24,531 nucleotides of DNA from Saccharothrix sp. NRRL B-16348 (GCF_001280085.1 NZ_LGED01000009.1:1-24531); one strand, 5' to 3'; counted from the stretch's first letter, positions 8,274 to 16,074 are shown. The notes: a model not told the origin generated them from the letters alone. Program-made: numbers and translations.

Positions 8274-8938
8274 GCGGTCCTCTCTGCGCGCCTTTCCCTG
8301 TACAACGCGCGGCGACGCCTGCCCGGTTCACGGATGACCCACTCCGCGAAGGCGACGTTGATCACCCAGCCCGCGCCGAGCAGCAGTGTCCTGGTGAGAC
8401 CGGTGGCGGGCCCGACGAGCACGACCCACGCGATGGTGACCAGCGCTTGCGTGCCCGCGCCCTGGGCGATCGCGTAGGCCCGGACCATCCAGGCGCGGTG
8501 GCGGACGATGTCACGGCGGCGGATCGCGGTGAAGCCGAGCACGAGGGCCAGCACGGTGGCGGAGCCGGTCACCAGCCGGAAGGAGGCGAGGAGGTCGCCG
8601 TCGCCCTCCGGGTAGGGGTAGAACAGGGTCATCCACAGGCCCGTGAGGGCCATGAGGAGGCCGGCCGGGATCAGGATCCGGCCGAGTAGCCGGTGTGTGG
8701 CGGGCTTGCGTCTGCGGAAACCCGGCGAGAACTGGAAGGCGCCCGCCAGGCAGTACACGACGGCGCCGACGATGTGCAGCACCACGGGCAGGGGCGCGGC
8801 GAAGAACCTCGCGTTCTCCGGGGTGACCTCGCCGCCGGCGAGGTCGGTCAGGCGGATCGCGCCGCCTCCCATCGGGATGAGGGTGAGCGCGATCAACGCG
8901 GTCGGCACGAGCCAGTCGGCCCTGCGGGAGGAGGTCAC
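8270..8938 (-). CDS. DUF2306-type integral membrane protein
   Basis: A 222-residue polytopic membrane protein. Hydrophobic segments lie at about 10-25, 48-68, 86-106, 120-138, 150-172 and 182-200. Short basic loops (RRRKPATHRLLGR and IRRRDIVRHRAWMVRAYA) contain conserved-looking His and Arg residues, the pattern of the DUF2306 family, whose function is unknown. The GTG at 8938 is the start. Upstream bases contain only a weak AAGG. The C-terminal tail is very basic. It overlaps the downstream LTA-synthase-like gene by four bases, so the pair is probably a unit working in the membrane. Confidence 0.75.
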   Translation of the reverse strand: MTSSRRADWLVPTALIALTLIPMGGGAIRLTDLAGGEVTPENARFFAAPLPVVLHIVGAVVYCLAGAFQFSPGFRRRKPATHRLLGRILIPAGLLMALTGLWMTLFYPYPEGDGDLLASFRLVTGSATVLALVLGFTAIRRRDIVRHRAWMVRAYAIAQGAGTQALVTIAWVVLVGPATGLTRTLLLGAGWVINVAFAEWVIREPGRRRRALYRERRAERTA

Positions 8939-9049
8939 GGCGAAGGCCCTTCGTCGGTCCGGTCTCGGTGTGGTCCGAGTCTGGTGACCGGCGACGTGGC
9001 GGACATCGGGAGAAGGGCCGGAGGGGGGCGGTACTCGCGGCGGGTGCGG

Positions 9050-9706
9050 CTAGTACTTTCGGCCGGCGACGCGGTTGGTCTCGTAGGCCCAGATGGCGAT
9101 CTCGACCCGGTTGCGGGCGCCCAGCTTGGCCATCAGGCTCGCGATGTGCGTCTTGACCGTGCTCAGGGTGATGTGCAGCTCGTCGGCGATCTCGCCGTTC
9201 GTCCGGCCCCGCGCCACGGTGACGAGCACCTGCTCTTCGCGGTCCGTGAGCGGTTCGACGGGTTGGGGTGGCGGCGCGGCGGCGGCGAACGTCTTGAGCA
9301 GCCGCGCGGTGATGCTCGGCGCGATGAGCGCGTCGCCCGCGGCGGCGGCGTGGACGGCCTGGGCGAGCAGCGCGGGACCGGCGTCCTTGAGCAGGAAGCC
9401 GACCGCGCCGGCCCGGAGCGCGGCGTAGACGTACTCGTCCTGGTCGAACGTGGTGATGACGACGACGGCGAGCGGGTCGTCCACCTCCGGCCCGGCCAGC
9501 AGGCGGGTGGCCTCGATGCCGTCCAGACCGGGCATGCGGATGTCGAACAGGCACACGTCGGGGCGCAGGCGCCGGGCGAGTTCCACGGCCCGTCGCCCGT
9601 CGGCCGCCGCGCCGACGACCTCGATGCCCGGCTGGGCGTCGAGGATCATCGTGAGCCCGGTGCGGACGATCTCCTGGTCGTCGGCGACGACCACCCGGAC
9701 GTTCAC
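9050..9706 (-). CDS. NarL/FixJ-family response regulator
   Basis: A 218-residue two-component response regulator. The receiver domain covers 1-120: acidic pair Asp9-Asp10, phospho-acceptor Asp55 (CLFDIRMPG), switch Thr in VVVITTF and Lys in FLLKDAG. A linker with AAAPPPQ follows, and then a LuxR-type helix-turn-helix at about 150-215 (LTDREEQVLVTVARG, STVKTHIASLMAKLG). It should bind DNA when phosphorylated by the kinase directly upstream. The GTG start at 9706 overlaps the kinase stop (9703) by four bases, so kinase and regulator are translationally coupled. The target genes are not evident. The two genes on its downstream side, DUF2306 and the LTA-synthase-like gene, run the same way and are candidates. 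Confidence 0.93.
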   Translation of the reverse strand: MNVRVVVADDQEIVRTGLTMILDAQPGIEVVGAAADGRRAVELARRLRPDVCLFDIRMPGLDGIEATRLLAGPEVDDPLAVVVITTFDQDEYVYAALRAGAVGFLLKDAGPALLAQAVHAAAAGDALIAPSITARLLKTFAAAAPPPQPVEPLTDREEQVLVTVARGRTNGEIADELHITLSTVKTHIASLMAKLGARNRVEIAIWAYETNRVAGRKY

Positions 9707-10824
9707 GCGCCCGTTCCCGTCCGGGGCAGGGTGGCGGTCACGGTCCAGCCCTGGTCGGGGCCGGGGCCGGCCGCGCAGGTGCCGCCGAGCAGGTCGACGC
9801 GCTCGAACATGCCGACGAGCCCGTACCCCGGCGTGGCGGGACCGGCGGAGGCGTCGCCGTCGTCGCTCACGCGCAGGTGCACCGACGTGTCGTCGGCGGC
9901 GACGCGCACCTCGATGCGGGTGGCGTGCCGGGCGTGCCGCCGCGCGTTGGTGACCGCTTCCTGGGCCAGGCGGTAGACCGCGGCGTCGACCGACGGGTGG
10001 ACGCCGTCCAGGTCGCCCGCGAGGCCCACCTCGACCGACGGGCCGGTGCGGGCCGACGTGGCGAGCTGCCCGAGGTCGGCGATGCGCGGGCTGGGCGCCA
10101 GGTCGACGGGCTCGTCACGCCGCAGCACGCGCACCATCGCGCGCATCTCGGTGAGGGCACGCGAGGCTTCGGCCTCGATCAGGCGCAACGCGTCGGTGGC
10201 GGCGTCCGGCTGCGCCTCCGCGGTCGCCAGGCCCGCCTGGGCGCGGATCGCGATCGCCGACACGTGGTGGGCGACCGTGTCGTGCAGGTCCCGGGCCAGC
10301 CGTTCACGTTCCCGCAGCTTGACCTGGTCGAGCTCCCGCGTCCGCAGGCCGGCCCGGTACCGCATCGCGACGCCGAGGGCGGTCGCCGAGAACACCACGG
10401 TCAGGCCGCCGATCGCGTCGACGAGGGCCAGCTCGCGCAACGCCATGGACAGGCACGCGCTGCCGACCACGAGCACCAGGCCGACAACCGCCTCGCGCCC
10501 GGAACCCCACCTGACCACCGAGTACACCAGCAACAGCACGAACGCCGTCGTGTTGGGCTCGACCCGCTCCCCGCCGGTGAGGAACGGGACCAGGCCGGTG
10601 CCGGCGAAGGCGATGACGAGGACGAGCAGCGGCCTGGTCCGGCGCCACAGCAGGGTGGGCGCCAGCCCGATCACGACGACGGCCCACAGAGCGCGCGACG
10701 GCAGGTCCGTCCGGAGAGCCATTTCCAGCGCCGCCGCGGGCACGAGCACGCCCACGAGCGCCCAGTCCCGCCACACCCGGCGTGGCGGGTGGTGGGGCCG
10801 GGGCTCGCGGAGGATGTCGTGCAC
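9703..10824 (-). CDS. Two-component sensor histidine kinase (HisKA_3 type)
   Basis: A 373-residue membrane kinase. The N-terminal half has about five or six hydrophobic segments (near 22-38, 45-60, 64-82, 92-106, 111-130 and 138-154) with almost no extracytoplasmic domain, so it senses the membrane or a cytoplasmic partner. The dimerisation/phospho-acceptor motif ERLARDLHDTVAHHVSAI places the phosphorylated His at 181. The ATPase domain shows an N-box (QEAVTNARRHA) and the glycine loop GYGLVGMFERVDLLGGT. The start is a GTG at 10824 with no strong ribosome site. It is paired with the response regulator that overlaps its stop, and is divergent from the RibD-C-type gene across a 73-base gap. Confidence 0.92.
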   Translation of the reverse strand: MHDILREPRPHHPPRRVWRDWALVGVLVPAAALEMALRTDLPSRALWAVVVIGLAPTLLWRRTRPLLVLVIAFAGTGLVPFLTGGERVEPNTTAFVLLLVYSVVRWGSGREAVVGLVLVVGSACLSMALRELALVDAIGGLTVVFSATALGVAMRYRAGLRTRELDQVKLRERERLARDLHDTVAHHVSAIAIRAQAGLATAEAQPDAATDALRLIEAEASRALTEMRAMVRVLRRDEPVDLAPSPRIADLGQLATSARTGPSVEVGLAGDLDGVHPSVDAAVYRLAQEAVTNARRHARHATRIEVRVAADDTSVHLRVSDDGDASAGPATPGYGLVGMFERVDLLGGTCAAGPGPDQGWTVTATLPRTGTGA

Positions 10825-10825
10825 G

Positions 10826-10864
10826 GGCCGATCGTACGAGGGCGCGGGCCCCGCCGGATCGGCC
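10826..10864. repeat. Inverted repeat in the kinase/reductase divergent promoter region
   Basis: Perfect eight-base arms, GGCCGATC (10826-10833) and GATCGGCC (10857-10864), separated by 23 bases. They lie between the divergent starts at 10824 and 10898. It could be an operator, but the arms are short. Confidence 0.35.
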
Positions 10865-10891
10865 TGAAGTACGAGACGACGTCGGTACGGT
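10864..10891 (+). promoter_or_regulatory. Candidate promoter giving a leaderless mRNA for the RibD-C-type gene
   Basis: TACGGT at 10886-10891 fits the actinobacterial -10 pattern TANNNT. It ends six bases before the GTG start at 10898, so transcription would begin at the start codon. A weak -35 (CTGAAG, 10865-10870) lies about 15-16 bases upstream. No ribosome site precedes the GTG, which agrees with a leaderless transcript. Confidence 0.4.
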
Positions 10892-10897
10892 GGGCTC

Positions 10898-11569
10898 GTG
10901 ACTCGCCCGCACGTCCTGCTCAGCGTGGCCGTCAGCGTCGACGGCTACATCGACGACCGCAGCGCGCAACGGTTCCCGCTGTCCAACGCCGAGGACTTCG
11001 ACCACGTGGACCAGGTGCGCGCGGAGTCCGGCGCGATCCTGGTCGGCGCGGCGACGATCCGCCGCGACAACCCGCGCCTGCTGGTCAACGGCGCGCACCG
11101 GCGGGCCGCCCGGGTGGCCGAAGGGCGGCCCGAGTACCCGGCGAAGGTGACCGTGACCGGCAGCGGCGACCTCGACCCGGCGCTCAAGTTCTGGCACCAC
11201 GGCGGCGACAAGATCGTCTACACCACCGACTCCGGCCACGGCCGTGCGGTCGGCGCCGTCGGCGAGCTGGCGGACGTCGTGTCGCTGGGGCCGGCGGTCG
11301 ACTTCGGGGCGTTGCTGGACGACCTCGGCTCGCGCGGCGTCGACCGGCTCATGGTGGAGGGAGGCGGCACGATCCACACCGCGTTCCTGGCCGCCGGGCT
11401 GGCCGACGAGATCCGGATGGCGGTCGCGCCGATGCTGATCGGGCAGGCCGCCGCGCCGCGCTTCCTCAACCCGGCCGAGTTCCCCGGCGGCCCGGCGCGC
11501 CGCTTCCACCTGGAGGACGTGAGCAAGCTCGGTGACGTCGCCGTGCTGCGCTACTTCCCGAAGGCCTGA
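10898..11569 (+). CDS. RibD C-terminal-type pyrimidine reductase (dihydrofolate reductase family)
   Basis: A 223-residue stand-alone reductase domain like the C-terminal half of RibD. In riboflavin synthesis this fold reduces the ribosyl side chain of the aminopyrimidine from GTP cyclohydrolase II, using NADPH. Seen here are SVDGYID (13-19), the loop RRDNPRLLV (55-63), and the cofactor-binding EGGGTIHTAFL (154-164), which closely match RibD-C. The deaminase half of RibD is absent. Its presence 6 kb from a GTP cyclohydrolase II homologue (17605) suggests that both act on the same pyrimidine intermediate in a pathway separate from riboflavin, which is inference. The start is a GTG. Its last 19 bases overlap the end of the convergent DoxX gene. 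Confidence 0.85.
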   Translation: MTRPHVLLSVAVSVDGYIDDRSAQRFPLSNAEDFDHVDQVRAESGAILVGAATIRRDNPRLLVNGAHRRAARVAEGRPEYPAKVTVTGSGDLDPALKFWHHGGDKIVYTTDSGHGRAVGAVGELADVVSLGPAVDFGALLDDLGSRGVDRLMVEGGGTIHTAFLAAGLADEIRMAVAPMLIGQAAAPRFLNPAEFPGGPARRFHLEDVSKLGDVAVLRYFPKA

Positions 11570-11946
11570 AGCAACGACCGGACGGTGTCCCGCCGGCCCA
11601 CCGCCACCACGGCCGCCAGCACGAGCAGCACGGCGGGCAGCACCGCGCCCGCGGAGTCGCCCAGGACGAACAGCTCCGTGACGACCGCGCCCGCCATCAC
11701 GCCGACCAGCCCCAGCGCGGCGAGCCCGCACAGCCGCGGCACGAGCAGGCCGAGCGCGCCGGCGAGCTCCAGCACCCCCGTCACGTACCGGAGCCACTGA
11801 CCGGACCCGATCTTGTCGAACTTGCCGACGAAGTCGTCGCCGAGCAGCGACACCCCGCTGTAGACGAAGTACGCGGCCAGCAGCACCTGCAACACCCAGA
11901 GGGCGATGTTGCCGACGCTGACGTTCGTCCGGGCTGCGTCAGACAT
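11551..11946 (-). CDS. DoxX-family membrane protein
   Basis: A 131-residue protein with four hydrophobic segments: about 14-34, 54-72, 77-95 and 100-118. The first contains ALWVLQVLLAAYFVYSG, a typical DoxX opening, and the second begins after a YVTGVLELAGALGLLVPR stretch that is a family hallmark. DoxX-like proteins sit in the cytoplasmic membrane and are tied loosely to redox or quinone chemistry; no reaction can be assigned. The ATG at 11946 has a GGAAGGAG ribosome site, which is why the longer frame from 12000 was rejected. It overlaps the upstream phosphatidyltransferase by eight bases, so they form an operon. Confidence 0.85.
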   Translation of the reverse strand: MSDAARTNVSVGNIALWVLQVLLAAYFVYSGVSLLGDDFVGKFDKIGSGQWLRYVTGVLELAGALGLLVPRLCGLAALGLVGVMAGAVVTELFVLGDSAGAVLPAVLLVLAAVVAVGRRDTVRSLLQAFGK

Positions 11947-12679
11947 GGCTGACTCCTTCCACCGATGCGGGAGCATTGCGCCACAACCAGGCGATGTCAC
12001 GACCGAACGACCAGATGAGCGAGGCCAGCGCGAGTCCGACGAGGACGTCCGGGTGCGGCAGCAGGCCGGACGCGGCGGCGACCAGGGCGATCCCCTGCAC
12101 GGCGGCCACGACCTTGCGCGCGTGGCTCGGCGGCAGCGCGCCCCGCAGCCAGTCGAGACCCCAGGACGCCGTGACGAACGCGTACCGCAGCGCGCCCATC
12201 ACCACGACCCACGGCCCGAGGGCGACCGCCACGTGCACGCTCAGCACCAGGATCAGGAACGCGTCGACCTCCATGTCGAACCGCGCGCCCATCGCCGACG
12301 CCGTGCCCGTGCGACGCGCCACCTGCCCGTCCACGAAGTCCAGGGCCAGCGCGACCGCGGCGAGCACGACGAGCAGCACCGGGTGGTCGCCGCCGTCGGC
12401 CACCAGCGCCGTGACACCACCGACCAGCAGACCCCTGGCCGACGTGACCCGGTCGGCGGGCCCGAGCACCCCGCGCGACGACCGCTGCACCGCGCCGCCC
12501 AGCAACGCCTGGTTCGCCACCGCGTACGCGATGCCGGCGAGCCACCCGAGCACACCCAGCCCGACCGTGGCCTCCAGCAGGCCGAGCAGCAGCACCTGGA
12601 CGCCCGCCCAAGCGGCGGGCTCGGAGTTGGATTGCGCCGCGACCTCGCGGACAGTCGCGCTGTGGTGAAGTGTCGTCAT
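11939..12679 (-). CDS. CDP-alcohol phosphatidyltransferase family protein
   Basis: A 246-residue integral membrane enzyme. The complete family signature is present with exact spacing: Asp114, Asp117-Gly118, Ala121-Arg122, Gly131, Asp135 and Asp139. Such enzymes join a CDP-linked lipid or CDP-alcohol to a hydroxyl acceptor at the membrane, using divalent metal. Hydrophobic segments flank the motif (28-58, 84-113, 140-165, 190-225). The partner alcohol cannot be read from sequence; the usual genomic assignment to phospholipid headgroup synthesis is only one possibility, given the pterin-like genes around it. The ATG at 12679 has GAGGGG upstream. It is divergent from the MDR gene with only 44 bases between starts, so the two probably share a control region. 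Confidence 0.85.
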   Translation of the reverse strand: MTTLHHSATVREVAAQSNSEPAAWAGVQVLLLGLLEATVGLGVLGWLAGIAYAVANQALLGGAVQRSSRGVLGPADRVTSARGLLVGGVTALVADGGDHPVLLVVLAAVALALDFVDGQVARRTGTASAMGARFDMEVDAFLILVLSVHVAVALGPWVVVMGALRYAFVTASWGLDWLRGALPPSHARKVVAAVQGIALVAAASGLLPHPDVLVGLALASLIWSFGRDIAWLWRNAPASVEGVSHV

Positions 12680-12723
12680 CGTGCCCCTCGTGACGGTGGC
12701 CCCGTTGTTCGGAGGTTGTATAG

Positions 12724-13692
12724 ATGACACGCTCTGCGAGGGCCCTCTGGTTCACCTCATCGGGAAAAAGTGAGATCCGGGAGGTGGCGCTGGCCGAGCC
12801 GGGGCCCGACGACGTGCTGGTGCGGACGCTGTACTCGGGGATCAGCCGGGGCACGGAGAGCCTGGTCCTGCGCGGTGGCGTGCCGGAGAGCCAGCACGAC
12901 GTGATGCGGGCGCCGTTCCAGGACGGGGAGTTCCCGTGGCCGGTGAAGTACGGCTACCTCAACGTCGGTGTGGTGGAACGGGGACCGCTGCTCGGCCGCA
13001 CGGTGTTCTGCCTCTATCCACATCAGACGCACTACGTGGTGCCCGCCGCCGCCGTGACGCCCGTGCCGGACTCGGTGCCCGCCGCCCGCGCGGTGCTCGC
13101 CGGGACGGTGGAGACGGCGGTGAACGCGCTGTGGGACGCCAGGCCGTTGATCGGCGACCGGATCGCGGTCGTCGGCGGCGGGATGGTGGGGTGCAGCGTG
13201 GCCGCCGTGCTGGCCCGGTTCCCCGGCGTGCGGCTGCAACTGGTGGACGCCGACCCGAGCCGTGCGTCGCTGGCCGCCGCGTTGGGTGTCTCGTTCGCGT
13301 CGCCCGAGGAGGCTTCGGGCGGCTGCGACCTGGTCGTGCACGCGAGCGCGTCCGAGGAGGGGCTGGCCCGGTCGTTGGCGCTGCTCGCGCCGGAGGGGCA
13401 GGTGCTGGAGCTGAGCTGGTACGGCGACCGCCGGGTCTCGGTGCCGCTCGGCGAGTTCTTCCACTCGCGGCGGCTGCGGCTGCGCAGCAGCCAGGTGGGC
13501 GTGGTGGCGCGGCCCGACCGCACGTACGCCGAGCGGATGGCGCTGGCGCTGGACCTGCTGGCCGATCCGGTCTTCGACGCGTTGATCACCGGGGAGAGCC
13601 GGTTCGACGAACTGCCGTCCCTGCTGGCCGGCGGCGCGCTACCGTCCCTGTGCCACCGCGTTGACTACCGTGCCGGGCATGTACCTGCCTGA
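12724..13692 (+). CDS. MDR-superfamily (alcohol dehydrogenase-like) oxidoreductase, zinc site absent
   Basis: A 322-residue medium-chain dehydrogenase/reductase. The N-terminal GroES-like part includes DDVLVRTLYSGISRGTESL and YGYLNVGVVERGP. The Rossmann fold carries the NAD(P) motif VVGGGMVG near 149-156, followed by LQLVDADPSR, where the acidic end of strand 2 favours NADH. The catalytic-zinc GHE motif of alcohol dehydrogenases is missing: its place reads GYLNVG. The Cys cluster of the structural zinc is also absent, so a zinc-free oxidoreductase is likely. The ATG at 12724 has GGAGG eight bases upstream. The creatininase-family start lies inside its 3' end, so the two are coupled. Substrate unknown; the neighbourhood suggests the glycosylated pyrimidine/pterin product. 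Confidence 0.85.
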   Translation: MTRSARALWFTSSGKSEIREVALAEPGPDDVLVRTLYSGISRGTESLVLRGGVPESQHDVMRAPFQDGEFPWPVKYGYLNVGVVERGPLLGRTVFCLYPHQTHYVVPAAAVTPVPDSVPAARAVLAGTVETAVNALWDARPLIGDRIAVVGGGMVGCSVAAVLARFPGVRLQLVDADPSRASLAAALGVSFASPEEASGGCDLVVHASASEEGLARSLALLAPEGQVLELSWYGDRRVSVPLGEFFHSRRLRLRSSQVGVVARPDRTYAERMALALDLLADPVFDALITGESRFDELPSLLAGGALPSLCHRVDYRAGHVPA

Positions 13693-14362
13693 CACCACCG
13701 AAGACGTGCGGGCGCGTGCGGCGACCGTGGCGGTGCTGCCCGTGGGCAGCCACGAGCAGCACGGCCCGTACCTGCCGTTGGCCACGGACACCGTCGTCGC
13801 CTGCGCGATCGCGCGGGCGATCGCCGACGCGCACCCCGTGCAGCTGCTGCCGCCGATCACGATCTCGTGCTCGCAGGAGCACGCCGCGTGGCCGGGCACG
13901 GTGAGCATCTCGGCGCGGACGCTGTACTCGGTGCTGCGGGACGTCGCGGACTCGTTGCGGCGGTCGGGCGTGCCCCATCTCGTGCTGGTCAGCGGGCACG
14001 GCGGGAACTACGTGCTGTCGAACGTCGTGCAGGAGTCGGAGGGGATGGCGTTGTTCCCGGGCAGCGGCGACTGGGCCGCGGCACGGGAGGCCGCCGGGAT
14101 CGTGACGTCCTCCCGCAGCGACATGCACGCGGGCGAGCTGGAGACGTCGATCCTCCTGCACACCCAGCCGGAGCTGGTGAAACCCGGCTACGAGACGAGC
14201 GACCACCTGGCCGACGACCGGCCGCACATGCTCACGCTGGGGCTCGCGCCGTACACGTCGTCGGGCGTGATCGGGCGGCCGTCGCTGGCGTCAGCCGACA
14301 AGGGCCGGGACGTGCTCGCGGGGCTGGTCGAGTCGTTCGGGCAGTACCTGGCGTTGTTCTGA
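13679..14362 (+). CDS. Creatininase-family (MftE-like) metal-dependent amidohydrolase
   Basis: A 227-residue member of the creatininase family. The metal-binding residues are intact: Glu26 and His28 in GSHEQHGPYLPL, Asp37 in TDTVV, His107 in SGHGGN, and Glu155 in HAGELETS. The family includes creatinine amidohydrolase, the formamide hydrolase ArfB (which deformylates FAPy in archaeal flavin synthesis) and the mycofactocin peptidase MftE. ArfB is a telling parallel: the nearby cyclohydrolase homologue may release a formylated pyrimidine, and this enzyme could remove the formyl group. That is inference. The ATG at 13679 lies inside the MDR gene (14-base overlap), with upstream alternatives TTG 13661 and GTG 13670. 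The 3' end overlaps the convergent flippase-like gene by 72 bases. Confidence 0.85.
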   Translation: MYLPDTTEDVRARAATVAVLPVGSHEQHGPYLPLATDTVVACAIARAIADAHPVQLLPPITISCSQEHAAWPGTVSISARTLYSVLRDVADSLRRSGVPHLVLVSGHGGNYVLSNVVQESEGMALFPGSGDWAAAREAAGIVTSSRSDMHAGELETSILLHTQPELVKPGYETSDHLADDRPHMLTLGLAPYTSSGVIGRPSLASADKGRDVLAGLVESFGQYLALF

Positions 14363-15298
14363 CCGGTGCGCCGGCCCGCCGAACAGGGTGAGGACGCCGG
14401 GCAGGCTGCTGATCAGCGCCAACACGCCGTAGACGACGCCGGTCGTGACCCCTTGCGCGGCGCCGAGCCCGGCCGCGCCGAACGCCACCGCCAGGAACGC
14501 CTCGCGCGGCCCGAAGCCGCCGACGTTCAGCGGGACGGCCATGACCAGCAGGGCGAGCACGACCAGCGGGAGGAGTCGGCTGAGCGGGGCGTCGGCGCCG
14601 GCGGCCCTGGCCGCGACCACGAACAGCGCGACGTGCCCGGCCAGTGCCGCGGCGGACAGCAGGGTCACCTTGGGCAGGACTTCGCGGTTGACGAGGCCGG
14701 TGCGGGCGTCGGCCCACGTCGTCCGCGCGGCTCTGCGGACCTTCGCGGACCCGAAGGCAGCCACGAGGACGAGCGCGGCGGCCGGCAGGGCGAGGGCGGG
14801 CACGTCGACGGGCACGGGCACGGAGCCGGTGACCAGGACGGCGACGCCGAGCGCGATCAGCACGACCTGCCCGGCGGCGCGTTCGAACACCACCGCCCGG
14901 ACGCCGCGGCCGACGTCACCGGCTTGCCGCCCGTGGTTCACGGCCCGGTGCACGTCACCGAGGACGCCGGCGGGCAGGACGGCGTTGAGGAGCAGGCCGC
15001 GGTAGTAGTCGGACACGGCGGCGCGGAGGGTGAGCGGCAGGCCGAGGCGGCGGGCGATCAGCCGCCACCGCCACGCGCTCGCGACGGTGGTCAGCAGCCC
15101 GATGCCCAACGCGGCGGCGACCGCCCGGCCGTCGACCGCATGCAGGCCGTCGAGGAACGCGTCGGCGCCCAGCCGCCACGCCAACGCCACGAGGATGCCG
15201 ACTGCGGCCACCAGCCGGAGCCAGGGCCACGCGCGCCTCATCGTGCCGCCGCCGGATCGATGTGCCGCCGGGAGTTCGACCGCACGCGTGGCCGTCAT
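14291..15298 (-). CDS. Flippase-like / lysylphosphatidylglycerol synthase TM-domain protein
   Basis: A 335-residue polytopic membrane protein. About eight hydrophobic segments run from residue 23 to about 300. The family-like middle contains SAWRWRLIARRLGLPL, YYRGLLLNAVLPAGVLGD, and later VPLNVGGFGPREAFLAVAFG, the conserved region of the lysylphosphatidylglycerol synthase transmembrane family (PF03706-type). Stand-alone members are thought to be transporters or flippases for lipid-linked compounds. The ATG at 15298 overlaps the methyltransferase stop by four bases, which defines the start although the frame stays open to 15943. It is last in the chain PTPS-GT4-methyltransferase-flippase, suggesting it moves the finished product. 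The C-terminal tail overlaps the creatininase-family gene antisense. Confidence 0.82.
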   Translation of the reverse strand: MTATRAVELPAAHRSGGGTMRRAWPWLRLVAAVGILVALAWRLGADAFLDGLHAVDGRAVAAALGIGLLTTVASAWRWRLIARRLGLPLTLRAAVSDYYRGLLLNAVLPAGVLGDVHRAVNHGRQAGDVGRGVRAVVFERAAGQVVLIALGVAVLVTGSVPVPVDVPALALPAAALVLVAAFGSAKVRRAARTTWADARTGLVNREVLPKVTLLSAAALAGHVALFVVAARAAGADAPLSRLLPLVVLALLVMAVPLNVGGFGPREAFLAVAFGAAGLGAAQGVTTGVVYGVLALISSLPGVLTLFGGPAHRSEQRQVLPERLDQPREHVPALVG

Positions 15299-16074
15299 CG
15301 AGGCACCGCCAGGAGATCCGTGTGGTGCACCACCACGCGCGGGCCGTTGTCGAGCTTGCGCCGCAGGTAGGCGGGCGCTTCGACGCCCAAGTCGGGTTCC
15401 TGCTCCACCGCCGCCGCCACCCACCCGCGCAGCCACTCCCCCGCCAGCGCGGCCTGCTCCGGGCCGAGCCGCCACGGGCTCGGGCTCGTCGTCACCTCCG
15501 CGCCACGCCGTTCGAACGCCTCCACCGCGACCGCGACCGCGTCCGGCCCCAGCAGGCGACGTCCACCGACCACCCGCCGCTGGTGCGCGTTGAACGCGGC
15601 CTCGAACTCGGCGTCCAGCGACTCGGCCGGGTCGAACTCCACCCGGCCCGCCACGGACAGCGTCAACAGCGCCGGACACCCCGCGTCGACGCACGCGCCG
15701 GCCAGCCCGTCCACCTCCTCCGCGGTCAGCAGGTCCAGCAACGCCGACCCGGTGACCAGCGACGTCCCGGCGATGTCCGCGCCGGTCAGGCCGGTGAGGT
15801 CGCCCTCGTGCGTCTCGATCGTCACCCCGCTCATCGTCGCCGCCGCGATGCTGAGCAGCCGGGGGTCGCGGTCGTGCAGCACCCAGCGCTGCGGACCGCC
15901 CAGCCGGCCGGCGAGCCATCGTCCCAACGATCCCGTTCCACACCCGAGATCACGCACCACGAGGGGGGTCCGGTTCAGATTGATCTCCTGGAGCCGGTCG
16001 ACCAGGTCCAGCGCGCGGGCTTCCGCGTCGGCCTTCTCGCGCAGTGACAGCCATTCCGGGGCGAAGGTGCTCAT
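15295..16074 (-). CDS. Class I SAM-dependent methyltransferase
   Basis: A 259-residue cytoplasmic protein. SAM-binding motif I is DLGCGTGSLG (42-51). The acidic end of strand 2 is VLHDRDPRLL, and motif II/III-like segments follow at IETHEGDLTGL and TSLVTGSALLDLL. The C-terminal third (about 150-259) has a PSPWRLGPEQAALAGEWL stretch that probably shapes the acceptor pocket. The methyl acceptor is unknown. Its ATG overlaps the glycosyltransferase stop by four bases, and its stop overlaps the flippase start by four bases, so it is embedded in a tightly coupled operon and should modify the same product as its neighbours. Confidence 0.88.
   Translation of the reverse strand: MSTFAPEWLSLREKADAEARALDLVDRLQEINLNRTPLVVRDLGCGTGSLGRWLAGRLGGPQRWVLHDRDPRLLSIAAATMSGVTIETHEGDLTGLTGADIAGTSLVTGSALLDLLTAEEVDGLAGACVDAGCPALLTLSVAGRVEFDPAESLDAEFEAAFNAHQRRVVGGRRLLGPDAVAVAVEAFERRGAEVTTSPSPWRLGPEQAALAGEWLRGWVAAAVEQEPDLGVEAPAYLRRKLDNGPRVVVHHTDLLAVPR

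Noticed and set aside
8944..9019. A terminator from GGCCCTTC and GAAGGGCC downstream of the response regulator
   Set aside because: The eight-base arms are about 60 bases apart, too far for a simple hairpin.
13661..14362. A mycofactocin gene cluster, suggested by the MftE-like protein and the MFT-like SDR
   Set aside because: No MftA precursor, MftB, MftC radical SAM protein or MftD is in the window, and the two genes are 11 kb apart.
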